A DNA stretch of 64,000 nt from Apodemus sylvaticus. Taxonomy: Eukaryota > Chordata > Mammalia > Rodentia > Muridae. The notes under the pieces were generated by a model. That model was not told the origin of the DNA and did not search any database. It was given only the letters and a program-made list of their open reading frames with translations. Location of the stretch: positions 87,714,850-87,778,849 of the forward strand of contig NC_067473.1 of NCBI RefSeq assembly GCF_947179515.1, written 5' to 3'. Shown here one piece after another: positions 11,841-23,570 of this stretch. The translations under genes were made by a program, and so were the position numbers. Position 1 is the first letter of the stretch. Each line of letters opens with the position of its first letter.

Positions 11841-14110
11841 ATGCACTCTTTGTTTCATTAATTCATTTTTGTTGCTAACCACACCACTCTTTTATAGAGA
11901 AGAGATTATTGGATGCCATGGACCGATCCTCTTGGCCAAAATCTACCTGTCAAGCGCTCTGTGCTTCAACTTTGACCAGGGTTTTGAACTTATTGCTGGA
12001 ATTGGCTATGTCCAATGTATTCTGAATATCTAATTTTTTATTCATTTTATGTTTCTCTTCTCCCTGGTTCCTGATGGCAATCATCTCTTTTCCCACTTAC
12101 TTTCTTCTTTCAATATTTGGTTTTGATTTTTATTTATTTGTATGTCTTGTTTTTCCTTATTATTGGTTATTATATTTACATTTCAAATGTTATCCCCCTT
12201 CCCAGTTTACCCTCCACAATTTCTGATTCATGATGCTTTTTCTTGCATGACTATTTAATGATTTGAGAATATTTAATTCCATGTTGTGTTCTTATTTACA
12301 ACCTTTCATCTACTTTGTGATAGAGTTCTTTGTGGTTGATTTTTGTAGACTGTGTTTCTGATGTTTCTGTAACATCTCATTAAGAACTACCCCAACTCCT
12401 GTCTTCTGTGGCATAGCTCTTCACACAACATTGCTTGCACATGTGCAGTGAGCACCACGCAGCTCTATTGGTGGAATGTATTGCAAATTATAACTGCATG
12501 TTTTTCCTTCTTGTTTGGTCAAATCCTATATATTTTCTTGACATTTCTTTCTTTCTCTTCATCAGTAGCTATGTGGTAATTCTTTCTTCATTTTTTTCTT
12601 CTTTATATTGTATGAGGTAGGTAGTTTAGAGGAATTCACCTTCATATATATTGCTTCTATCTCTTCAAGCCTTGTTAGCATTTAAGTTGTGCTTGATATT
12701 TAAGTAGAACGTGACCTTTTAATTGCTTTTAGTTTGAAATATCTTCCCAGTAACCCCCACACCTATTTACATTGGCATATTTCATTAATTTTAAGTATTT
12801 GGTAGATTGTATAATTCTTATTCTTCTTTTAAGTCCTTCTTCCCTTGTCTTCTTTGGCAAATTGTTCAGTGAGCCTCTAGGGAAGAACAGGGACAGAAGA
12901 TGCACTTGAATTTGCTCTTTCCAGTTCCCCATAGTGTGCTTTGGGGACTCAAGTCTTTAAGTTGTGCTCAAAGAATACACCTAGAATTTATTAAAACACA
13001 GAATTAGTTTTCTAGCTTCTTAGACACAGTATTACTGCTGGTTTTAGCCACCCTGGAAATCCATTGAAAAGCATTGACTTGAGATGTTTGATGAGTGACT
13101 TTAATGTCTGGCTGTAATGGTTTTCCGTTTCTCTAATTGGCTTTTCCAATCCAGACTGAGTGCATGTTGCAGCACTGTTAGCATATACTGGCATTCGGGT
13201 CAGAATAACTATTGTCTTATTTCAAATAATGTTTTTTACCATGCCTATGAAAGAAAATTCATTGATGGATTATTCTCTTGTTCCCTAATTGAAATCTTTG
13301 AAATATTTATCTTATGAAGTCTCCAGAGTGTCTCTACAGAGAATTAATTTTTTTCTCCAGGAATAATGAAATGGTATAACAGTCATAATATGAAATGTGG
13401 TAATGAGGACTTTGTAGAATGCAATAAATCATTCCATTCACTGGTATTCCTATTTTATTTTTCATTTTACTGTCAACTTTGCCATCTGCATTTTATGTAT
13501 AACAGAAATGAAATAATTAAATGGAATAAAATTTTACATGCACATTGTTGCTAGATAAATATTTTACTTAGTTTATGCATACATTTTTCTATTGATTAAA
13601 TTTATGGCATAAAAATGAAGTAAATTTATGTTATACTTACAGGAAAGCATGAAGCAAGGTTATTTGTAATTTTTAAACATTCATTAAAATTAAATAATAT
13701 TAATAATTAATAGGGTAAACTTGTCTGCTAAAGTAATATTTGATTTGCTATGTATTGCTAATTATAATGCAGATTATCTAGTCCTGGGTGTGGAAAGTTG
13801 AAGAATAAAAGAAACAATTATATGAGATGAATTTGGGTATACAAACATGATGCTGTAACCTTGGAAACAAAGGAGGTCATCATCTTGAGACCAACCTGAA
13901 CTACCCAATGATCATTCCTACTTCGTGAGAAACATTGATAAAATCTGATCATCTATGAATTTTGAAAAATCAATATTTCATTAATGTTAAAGTGAACATA
14001 TATTTGAGTATAGATGTGAACAGCAAACTGTCAATACTTTTGATACGCATCTTTACAAGAGATACTTCAAAATTACACTGAAATTCATCTTAATTTTAAA
14101 TGATGACAGT
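11841..14110. other. AT-rich stretch, only a scrap of L1 tail recognised
   Basis: Apart from the short L1 3' scrap near 12.2 kb, no gene or repeat can be supported. Open frames of 60-67 codons on both strands (for example 12729-12932 minus and 13117-13317 plus) lack motifs. Confidence 0.45.
12165..12222 (-). mobile_element. L1 3'-end scrap
   Basis: The text tttacatttcaaatgttatc followed by a C-rich stretch ending 'gtttaccctccaca' is the antisense of an L1 3' terminus and polypurine tract. Less than 70 bp can be followed. Confidence 0.5.
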
Positions 14111-14263
14111 GGATTTTTTTGTTTGTTTGCTTGTTTTGAACCAGGGTCTTACTGCTTAACTCTGGATGTACTAGAACTCACGTTGCAGATCAGGCTGTCT
14201 TTAAATTCACAGATATTTACCTGCCTCTGCCTTCCAAGTACTAGGATTCAAGAAGTACACACA
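14111..14263 (-). repeat. B1 SINE, antisense
   Basis: Antisense B1: a T-rich start with TTTG units, then 'gaaccagggtcttactgctt', 'actagaactcacgttgcag', 'aggctgtctttaaattcaca' and 'gcctctgccttccaagtact'. Substitutions are many, so this is an older copy. Confidence 0.85.
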
Positions 14264-15887
14264 TTAAAATTTTATTTAGCTTAAGCATCAATGACTACAA
14301 TTTATGTTTAATATTTTATGCACTTTTGTGTAACAAAATATCCTCTTTTTCCAGACTTATATATCTTCTTTATAGCCTGTTTGGCCTGGCCTTAAACTTC
14401 TAGGTCTCTTGCCTCAGATGTCTGAACATTGGCTTTACAGGACCTTGCTAACACACCCATGTTTATATGTGCTGCATGTATGCCTCCCCTTCCCTGGATC
14501 CTCTCCTTCTTACTATAGCTTTTTTTCTTCTGCTTTTCTACCTTCTCCTTCACAACTGTCCCCTGTATCCCTTGATAGAAAAGATCTGCAATGAATAGTG
14601 GGGTAAACTCTATTATTTCTTATAGTCAACGTCCAATGTTCAGTCTCATGATTTTAGAAGTGAAGTAAAAATCATGACATGTGCTTCTAAATAATTGCGT
14701 TTTTAAGCAATAAAGTTTTGATTGTATAGGAAAACTTCTCATGAAGAATAGACAATGAAAGTCATTTCCATAGATGCTAAAAAGTGAATAAATGTACAAC
14801 AAAAGGCAGCTATTGCCATAGGCTTTGTTATTATTTTCATGCGTGCACAGAAATTCATTTTCTGTGTTAAAAGTCCTCAGAGTTAATGAAATGAAGACTC
14901 TTCTAGTTATAATGAAGGTCTTTTAGAAAATGCTGTATAACAGTTAATCTGAGAATATTATTATATGAGGATAATTATTTTCTTTTTTTCAACAATTACA
15001 ATCTGTCTATCAGCCTCTTCATTCATCTTACAGACTAATTAAGACTGCATATATTAATATTACATTTTAGATATAGTTTGTGAAGTAGAGATGCTGAAAT
15101 CAAAGCAGACAGTTTATAAGTAGATACCAGATATGGATATCTGCAACTACTGAGTCTGACCTTGAGCCTGAGGCTAGCATCTTAGTAAACTAGAAATAAA
15201 CTTCTACTGTTGTTTGATTCAGATATAGTAATGCATGATAGAAACTCAACTTATGAAATACACTTTCTTCAATCTCCTAAAATGTTCAGTTGTTACTGTT
15301 TGAAATTCTGACATTTATAATTCATCACTTTAATAGTTATATTAACTCTCTACTTGTAGCTAGTAAAGGAAGAAGAAAGCACAGAGGGTGCAAATAAAGT
15401 AACATGGGGGGGGGCGTGGAACAAAGCGCAGAGCTGTGCGACATCAAACTTTGTAGGAAACATGAGAAAACAGAAACTGGTACTCATCTGCAGGAGAGTC
15501 ATTTATGCTGAATGACTATAGAGCATATGCACAAATTCATATTGCTCAGGCTCAGATACGCATTACAACTGTTATTCACTGTCACAGAGGGTGACAGCAT
15601 AGCATTCAACATGGTACAACACAGGCAATAGTGAATGCCTAACCCTAGTGAATTAAATTAAAAAAAAAACACATACAGAAAGTATACATGTCTAAAGATC
15701 TTTGAGAGGTCTTGGCCCTTCTCTCTCAATGGCAAACCTGTATCCTCTTGTTCTTTTCTAGTCCTTTGTAACATATATACACATATATGATATAAATATT
15801 AATAGTAATATATGCACTAAATATAAATATATATATATATATATTTCATACATACACACACATACAGGACACATACAGATAATGTCT
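14264..15887. other. AT-rich stretch with short (AT)n
   Basis: No gene recognised. An (AT)n run of about 25 bp lies near 15819-15843 and a G9 run sits near 15406-15415. Otherwise unassigned. Confidence 0.5.
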
Positions 15888-16250
15888 TAGGATTTCTATT
15901 ACTGTGAAGACACCATAGTAATGCTTAAAATGAAAATCTTTAATTGGTGCTAGCTTACATACAATTCAAAAATGTAGTCCATTATCATTCATCATGGTGG
16001 AAAGGCTGGCAGAACACAGACATACATGGTGCTGCACGGGTAGCTGAAAGTTCTGCATCTGGATTGGCACACAACATGAAAAGCAACAGAGCCATTGATC
16101 GTGGCTTGAGGTTCTGAAAGATGACAGCATCCCCACAGTGATAGATTTCCTCCAACAAGGTCACACGTACTCAGACAGTGCCACAACACCTAATAGTTCC
16201 AGTACCTATGAGCCTATGGGAACCATTTTCATTCAAACCACTACACCGTG
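15888..16250 (-). repeat. Common rodent interspersed repeat (tail type A), antisense
   Basis: Reads 'gatttctattactgtgaaga', 'caccatagtaatgcttaaaa', 'tttaattggtgctagcttac', 'tccattatcattcatcatgg', 'gatttcctccaacaaggtca', 'ttcattcaaaccactacacc'. This order is that of a very abundant murid repeat whose sense strand ends in a polyadenylation-like region and 'ctaagac'. A second, more diverged copy lies at 57040-57370. I suspect an Lx-type L1 3' end but am not sure of the family. Confidence 0.6.
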
Positions 16251-18487
16251 TGTGAACCTTAGTTTTATAATGTCTTCCATATATTTATTATTTTCAAAAT
16301 GGGCTCTGACATTTGTTTATAGTTAATAATTGTGACTAAATTTTAAAAGCTTTTGGTGAAAGCATTCTTTATCTAATATGCATACTCTGAAATTTAATCC
16401 TTAATTTTTTATTCATATCACTTATTTAGAGGATTTTTCTTTCTAATTCTAATGACTTTGTATGCTTTAGTTGCATACATTATATTACATAATTCACTTC
16501 ATTAATAATATAGTCTTATGGCTCATTACTTTATTAATTCTATTTAGTTAGCAATTATTTAAAACACTGATTTTTTTGTTGGACAGACTGTCCTAAGGGA
16601 AAAACATCAGATTTAAAAGCATGCGATTTCAAAAAGCCTTTCAAGGTAGAGTTTCAGTTTTTTGTTCAAATTGGAAGAAAAAGAAATAGTCATCAAAATG
16701 TCAGATTCCATTAGATTCACTGATGTATTCGGTAGTATAGATGGAAACAGAGTCTTCACTCAGCAGGGCGAGAAATTGAGATGCACTCTTACCTGCCCAG
16801 GTTCAGAAATTTTATTCATTTTGCTGTTTCCCTGGGTAATGCTGGCATCAGTAGTAGGAAAGCTACCCAAAGCATCTTGCTGCACCATTAAATTGTTTTA
16901 ATGCAGTGAAGACTCAGGCTATTCAGGTTTGTGGTTGTGACAAACTGGTAACAAAATTAATAGATCAAATCAGGAATAAGTTCAACTATAGTTTGTGTGG
17001 CAAAAAGTCTAATCACTTGAGCATCTCAGTCCCAAAGAAATGATGGTTAAATGGCTTTAAGAAGTATTATATAACTTTGTTTGCTTTTATAGTGTGAGGA
17101 ACCAATGTGTTTTTCTTTTTTCCTTTGTGTTTGGGACTGTGATTCTCCAATGAACACTTTGGAAATTATGGAAAATAAATTTTCTAAATTATTTAATCAT
17201 AAAATATGCATATACACATTTAATTTAAAATTTCTTATTTCTATATTTGGGACATGGTAATATAGGCATTCAGGGCATTTATATATTTGTATATAGTTCA
17301 CTGACCTTTGCTGGTGACATATTTATAAATTTCTGACTGAGTTTTTCTTGTGTGGTAAAGGCTATCATTAAGCAGATGGCTACCCCAGTGTTCATTTGTA
17401 AAGCTACCATACTACAGAAACTCGCAGTCATAATTGTTTGTAGATGGACATGTGATTTTAGCAATCAGTGAAAACAAATTTTTCAACTCTGTGGTTGATT
17501 GTTTTTAATTTTTGTTTGTTTTGTGTGTACATGTGCATGTGTGTATGTACATGTGTGTGTATGTGTGTGAGTGCGTGTGTGTTGTTTGGTTTTTTGGTTA
17601 TATGTAAATGTTAAAGAGAATGCATAGGATGTCAGACAGTTGGTAGGCTATGTCATCGTAGACTACATGTCACTCCTCTAAAAGGTTGTTTGCCACAGTA
17701 CCTTGGATATACAATATAGTCAACATTTGTTTGATCAGCATCGAGTTCACTCTGTCTTTATCATACAAGAATTTGTGATCTTATGATTATTTAAGTTCCT
17801 TTGTAGGTGTCTCCAATTTTACTTAAAGCTTCTAGCTATGTAAATGAAGTCATATCCAAATTGGCCACTTGGATAACCTTTAGAATGAACTTTATAGTTA
17901 ATAACTATTTCTGAAGACAGGAGATGAAATCTAGTAAGGCCTCTTTGGGTGTTAATTCAGATCTTGTAAAAGAAGACAGTATTTTACCCTGCATTTATTA
18001 TACTAAGGTGCTTATCACAATTTCTCAGTCAGTGACAGAAATCTACATAAATCTAGGTTAGAGACAAAAGAGTTTTGCAAGAAGAAGCAGAAGGCAGAGA
18101 AACATTGATTTGCAGATTTTTGAATTCACACACCCATGTGGTTGTATCATCTGGCCAAGGGATGTCTGCATATATGATGTGGGGAAGGGGGATATTACAG
18201 GGAAACCCTGAAATTTGACTATTATATAAGTTTTGGCAAATGATTCATCCTCTGTTGAGTCATGGAGCAGAACTGTCTTCATTACCATGTGCAATAATAG
18301 GGAACAATCAATTAATTGTTGAGTTCACATGCAGGCAAGCCACCCTTGGACTCAGAGCACACTTAAAACTTCAATAATTCATTGTTTATAAAGGCATATC
18401 CAATATTTGCTGCATACGTGCCAGCAAAAGCTGTGAATGAGGTCCATTACACTTTCAGATGAGCTCAGAGTGCAGCACCATTGAGTC
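16251..18487. other. AT-rich stretch, no confirmed gene
   Basis: No coding region supported. A TG-rich tract with interruptions lies at about 17524-17590 (possible Z-DNA). The 16600-16950 part is less AT-biased and carries a good minus-strand splice-donor match (see findings), but no exon can be confirmed. The 78- and 79-codon frames here have no motifs. Confidence 0.45.
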
Positions 18488-18504
18488 AGACAACCACAAT
18501 TTCT
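18488..18504. repeat. Left TSD of the inverted L1
   Basis: The 17-mer agacaaccacaatttct is repeated with two transitions at 20841-20857 (agacaaccatgatttct), 15 of 17 matching, exactly at the two outer ends of the L1 sequence. Confidence 0.85.
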
Positions 18505-19510
18505 TTTTCTTTATTTTTTCTATTATTTATTTTATTTACACTACAGATTTTATTCCCACCCACCCCCAGTCCACCTTTCAACTGTTCCACATCCCATACC
18601 TCCTCCCCACCTCCCTGACTCCACGAGGATGTTTTCAGCCCTCTGTCCTCACCCAACCAGACCTCTAAACTCCCTGGGGCCTCTAGGCTCTTGAGAAGTA
18701 GGTGCATCTTTTCTAACTGAACCCAGACCAGACTCAGACCAGACAGTCCTCTGCTGTATGTGTTGTGTCTCATATCAGCTGGTGTATGCTGCCTAGTTGG
18801 TGGTCCAGTGTTTGAGAGAACATGGATCTAGGTTAATTGAGACTGCTGGTCCTCCTACAGGTTTACCCTTCTCCTCAGCCTCTTTCAGCCTTCCCTAATT
18901 CAACCACAGGGGTACCTAGCTTCTGTCCATTGGTTGGGTGCAGATATTTGCATATTACTCTTTCAGCTGTTTGTTGGGTCTTCTGGAGTGAGGACATTAT
19001 AGGTCCATTTTGGGGAGCTTGCCATAGCCTCAATAATTGTGTCAGACCTTGGGACCTCCCATTGATTCAGATTCTACTTTGGGCCTGTCACTGGAACTTC
19101 TTTTCCTCAGGCTTCTCTCCATTTCCATCCCTGCAGTTCTTTCAGACAGGAACAATTATGGGTCAGAGTTTTGACAGTAGGATGGCAACCATATCCCTCA
19201 CTTGATGCCCTGTCTTCCTGCTGGAGGTGAGCTCTTTCAGTCCCTTCTTTTGGGACTCTCACCTCCCAAATCTCTGGTACATCCTGGAGCATCCCCCAAC
19301 CCCCTACCTCCAGAGGTTGCCTATTTCCATTTTTTCTTCTGGTCCTCAGGGCTTCAGTCCTTTCCTCCCATGCAGTAACAGATCTGGTTCCACTCTTCCC
19401 CCCATCCCTTATTCACTTTCTCTTTCAGGTCCCCCCTCCCTCCTCACTTGTGATTGCTTTCTTCTCTCTCCCAAGTTGGACTAAGACTGGTCTGAGGTCA
19501 TGAAGACTCT
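18505..19510 (-). mobile_element. L1 3' UTR segment of an inverted L1 insertion
   Basis: Antisense L1 3' UTR. It starts with the T-rich complement of the L1 tail and the C-rich complement of the polypurine tract. It continues with 'gtgtttgagagaacatggat', 'gactgctggtcctcctacag', 'tctgtccattggttgggtgc', 'cagttctttcagacaggaac' and 'atgccctgtcttcctgctgg', wording I recognise from murid L1 3' UTRs. It joins the plus-strand ORF1/ORF2 segment at an A10 run (19511-19520). With the shared TSD this marks one insertion event. Reading frames on both strands (up to 122 codons at 18837-19205) are chance frames in UTR. Confidence 0.85.
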
Positions 19511-20840
19511 AAAAAAAAAACCACAAATGCCAGCCCAGGCTACTATACCCAGAAAAATTCTCATTCAATATAGATGGAGAAAACAAAATATTCCAGGACA
19601 AAACCAAATTCAAACAATATTGATTTACCAATCCAGTCCTATAGATGATCCTAGAAGGAAAACTCCAACATAGGGGAGGTAACTACACTTAAAAAAAAGA
19701 CAATATATTAAGTTCCTCACAACAAACCCAAAAGGAGAGAACCACAAGTACATGTAGTCACTTACAAAAGCAAACATATCAGGAACCAACATTCAGTTGT
19801 CTTTAATATCCCTCAATATTAAGGTACTCAACTCACCTATAAAAAGACATAAGCTTACAGACTGGATATGTGAACAATATCTAGCATTTTGCTGCATAAA
19901 GGAAGCATACCTCAATAACAAAGACAGACATTATCTCAGAGTAAAAGGTGGAAAAATTTTTCCAAGTAAATGGACCCAGGAAACAATCTTGAGTTGACGT
20001 CCTAATATGTATCCAATAAAATAGACTTTGAACCAAAAGTTATTAAGTGTGATAAAGAAGGACACTTCATATTCCTCAAAGGGAAAACTCACCAAGAGAA
20101 AGTCTCAATTCTGAACATCTATGCCCCAAATGCAAGAGTGCCCACATTCATAAAAGAAACATTAATAAATCTCAAAATCCATATTGAACCCTACACAATA
20201 ATGGAGACTTCAACACCCTCTCTGACCAATAGATATGTAATTGAAACAGAAAGTAAGTAGAAACACAGTGAAACTAATCGAGGTTATGAACCAGATGTAT
20301 TTAACACATATCTAACGATCATTTCACCCTAAAACAAAAGCTTACACCTTCTTCTCCATACTTCATCATAGTTTCTCCAAAACTAACCATATAATTGGCA
20401 CAAAAAAATCTTTGACTATACAAGAAGATTGAAATAATCTATGTATCCTATCAGATCACCATTCCATAAGGCTGGTCTTCAGTAACAGCAAAAACAACAG
20501 AAAGCCCACATACACATTGAAACTGAAAAACTCTGTCCAGTGATAACTTGGTTAGGGAAGAAAGAAAGAAAGAAATTAAAGACTTCTTGGAATTTAATGA
20601 AAAGGCTGACACATCATACCCAAACTTATGGAACACAATGAGAGCAGTTGTACAAGGAAAATGCATAGTAATAAGTGCCCTGGTAAAGAAACTGGAGAGA
20701 TCTTACACTAACAACTTACCAGCAAATCTGGGAGCTGTAGAACAAACAGAAGCAAACTCACTCAAGAAAAGTAGACAGCAGAAAATAGTTAAACTCAAGG
20801 CCAAAATCAACCAAATAGAAACAAAGTGAACAATACAAAG
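19511..20840 (+). pseudogene. Inverted L1 segment: ORF1 end and ORF2 endonuclease
   Basis: Plus-strand continuation from the last part of ORF1 (the region encoding PAR-LLYP and following) through the inter-ORF spacer into the ORF2 endonuclease domain and the start of the linker. Seen: HQEKVSILNIYAPNARVP around 20090-20150, a damaged GDFNT catalytic motif near 20208-20220 (a deletion throws the frame, giving a THOUGH-less METSTPS reading), the SDHH box as nucleotides at about 20452-20464, and the segment encoding KEIKDFLEFNEKADTSYPNL, then LWNTMRAVVQGK, at 20548-20700. The rest of ORF2 is absent. Several stops and frameshifts make it non-functional. It lies in the opposite orientation to the 3' UTR part on its left and ends exactly at the TSD. 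Confidence 0.88.
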
Positions 20841-20857
20841 AGACAACCATGATTTCT
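20841..20857. repeat. Right TSD of the inverted L1
   Basis: Copy agacaaccatgatttct, paired with 18488-18504. The top strand at its right border reads TTTCT/AATA, similar to the L1 endonuclease preference TTTT/AA. Confidence 0.85.
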
Positions 20858-21509
20858 AATATAGAAAGAATACAGGCTGACTTTGGGCAGGACAAGAGAT
20901 GGATGTATCAACTTCAGGAATATCACAATGTAGAGCCCCCACTCTCCCTCTCTTGCCATAGCTATTGATAAGATGCCAGTGCTGTCAGTAAATAGAGGAA
21001 GACTTCTGCCATGAAATAGATCTGAACTGCCTTACTCAGAAGCACATAACTTAAGTTAACTTAGGCAAACTTTTTCTGTTAGAAGAGACCACAGCATGCC
21101 TGAAGTGATAACAGTTTTAAGAAATGTCATAATTTAAATTCATGTCTATTTTCTTTTATGAGATGTGATTCTGAATTTCCTACATAATTCAAAATTCTAG
21201 TTATAACATACCTAAAATTCTACCCTAATTTGTAGTGACACCATCATATTCCACTTGGTTTAGTGGTTAGAAGGACAGCATAAAAGCTCAATTTCCTTGA
21301 AGGTCCCCCCTCCACTAGCTACTATCTCCTGTTCCTATGTAAATACTTGAATTTTCATCATGGTTTTTGCTTCCTTGTCCCAGCTGACATGGTTCTTCAG
21401 AAGTGAAAGTGTCTGTGGTTCATTTTTCTCAGGCAGCCCAAGGAACTTACATATCTTCTGGTCTTTCATGATAAAGAAGAGAGTGAAAATATTTTTCTGA
21501 AGTTAGTAG
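20858..21509. other. Unassigned spacer between two L1s
   Basis: About 650 bp without L1 homology. It separates the TSD-bounded inverted L1 from the next L1 and so supports that these are independent insertions. No gene or repeat recognised. Confidence 0.55.
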
Positions 21510-22603
21510 GACATGGGCACAGGGGAAATTTTCCTGAAGAGAACACCAATGGCCTACGCTCTAAGATCAAGAATTGACAAATGGGACCTCATAAAACTAC
21601 AAAGGCAAAGGACACTGTCAAAAGGACAAAATGGCAATCAACAGACTTGGAAAGGATCTTCACTAACCCTAAATCCGACAGAGGGCTAATATCTAATATA
21701 TACGAAGAACTCAAGAAAGTAGAAACCAGAGAACCAAATAACCCCATTAAAAAGTGGAGCTAAACAAAGAATTTTCACATGAAGAACTTCAGAGGGCTGA
21801 GAAACACAAAATGTTCAACATCATTAATCATTAGGGAAATGCAAATCAAAACAACCCTGAGATTTCACCTCACACCAGTCAGAATGGCTAAGGTCAAAAA
21901 CTCAGGAGACATCAGGTGTTGGCGAGGATGTGGAGAAAGAGGAACACTCCTCCACTGCTGGTGGGATTGCAAGATGGTGCAACCACTTTGGAAATCAGTC
22001 TGGCGGTTCCTCAAAAAACTGGGCATGACACTTCCTGAGGACCCTGCTATACCACTCCTGGGCATATACCCAGAGGATTCTTCAGCATGCAATAAGGAAA
22101 CATGCTCCACTATGTTCATAGCAACCCTATTTGTAGTAGCCAGAAGCTGGGAAGAACCTAGGTGTCCCTCAACGGAGGAATGGATACAAAAAATGTGGTA
22201 TATTTACACAATGGAGTACTATACAGCCATTAGAAACAATGAATTCATGAAATTCTTAGACAAATGGATGGAGCTGGAGAACATCATACTAAGTGAGGTA
22301 ACCCAGTCTCAAAAGATCAAACATGGTATGCACTCACTAATAAGTGGATACGAGCCTAGAAACTTGGAATACCCAAGACATAATCCACATATTAAATGAG
22401 GTCCAAAAAGAATGGAGGAGTGGCCCCTCGTTCTGGAAAGACTCAGTGCAACACTATAGGGGAATACCAGAAAAGGGAAGTGGGAAGGGGTAGATGGAGG
22501 AACGGGGAGGGAAGAGGGCTTATGGGCTTGCGGGGAGTGGGAACTCAGAAAAGGGGGAATCATTTGAAATGTAAATAAAAAATATATCAATAAAGGAAAA
22601 AAA
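21510..22603 (+). mobile_element. 5'-truncated rat-type L1
   Basis: Starts in ORF2 ('acatgggcacaggggaaatt'), runs through the ORF2 C-terminus into the G-rich 3' UTR and ends in the tail 'catttgaaatgtaaata' plus A-rich sequence. This tail is the main basis for calling the genome rat. About 1.1 kb of an expected 6 kb or more. No convincing TSD. Confidence 0.93.
21581..22399 (+). pseudogene. L1 ORF2 C-terminal fragment
   Basis: Two frames cover the end of ORF2. The first (60 codons) ends at KKWS followed by a stop where the related copies continue KKWGTELNKEF, owing to a short deletion near 21757. The second (206 codons) is open to the normal terminus. It holds an intact C-terminal cysteine motif C-x3-C-x7-H-x4-C (CWRGCGERGTLLHCWWDC), then PLWKSVWRFLKKL, DPAIPLLGIYPEDS and MWYIYTMEYYTAIRNNEF. 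In active L1 this region contributes to RNA binding by ORF2p. Without endonuclease and reverse transcriptase domains it is a dead fragment. Confidence 0.9.
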
Positions 22604-22920
22604 GTTTTCAAAACACATTTTTACTAAATCACAAGCCATTTGAAAAGAGAACTGCATTCTCAAATACATGTGGAAACTGTTGTAAGCATTATTTTTATCT
22701 AAGGATATTCAGGGTGCATGTTACAAATAAAATTCTGTAAAACTTGTAGCTAAATCTAGACAAGGAGTAAGATAAACACAAACTGTTATATGCAACAACA
22801 TAGTTTCTCAATGCATTGTTCAACCCCATGGCATAAGACCTTATCAGGTGCACAACTGGACTCGTTTGACAATTGAGATCTAAATTCAAGGAAATGAAGT
22901 TCAGAAAAAATATGCTTTTT

Positions 22921-23220
22921 AAAAAATTTTCTATATTCTTTGTTTACATTCCAAATGATTTTCTCCTTTCCCAGTTCCCCCTCTCCATAAGTCCCATAAG
23001 CCCTCTTTCCTCCACCCATTTCCCAATCAATCCCCTCCCACTCCTCTATCCTGGCAATCCCCTACAATGCTGCATCAAGCCTTTCCAGGACAAGGGCCCT
23101 CTCCTTCCTTCTTGGGAATGATTTGATATGTTAATTGTGTCTTGGGTATTCAGAGCTTCTGGGCTAATATCTATGTATCAGTGACTGCATCCCATGTGTG
23201 TTCTTTTGTGATTGGATTAC
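22921..23220 (-). mobile_element. L1 3' tail, antisense
   Basis: Antisense L1 3' UTR: 'tttacattccaaatgatttt', a C-rich tract, 'ctggcaatcccctacaatgc', then 'gggctaatatctatgtatca' and 'ttcttttgtgattggattac' where the L1 match stops abruptly. Same subfamily as 4640-4850 and 55865-56203. Confidence 0.88.
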
Positions 23221-23475
23221 AGTGTCCTTTGCCTTAGATCTCGTTGTTAGAAGTGATATTATCTGAGCCAAAGGTAAGAGAATTCAGTTTAGTGTATAAG
23301 CCCAGGATTTTTATGTGCACTATAGACATTGTAATGTGGAGGAGGTGACAGAGATATAGAGTTTAAGTTCACTGAACATAGTGACATGACATTTCTCAGA
23401 TATAGTTTATTATCAGGATTTCATAGCAGAGGGTGCTTTTGCCCTGATAGAACAGTAGATGTAATAGATTAATGA

Positions 23476-23485
23476 CTTCTCTCTC

Positions 23486-23566
<81 letters not shown>
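23476..23566. repeat. Compound (CT)n(AT)n microsatellite
   Basis: About 45 bp of CT dinucleotides with one CC interruption, switching directly to about 45 bp of pure AT. The same order and strand recurs at 45338-45414. Confidence 0.97.

Positions 23567-23570
<4 letters not shown>

Noticed and set aside
18837..19205. 122-codon plus-strand frame
   Set aside because: Lies antisense in an L1 3' UTR.
18505..22603. One single long L1 spanning both inverted and sense parts
   Set aside because: The 20841-20857 TSD and a 650-bp non-L1 spacer separate the two.
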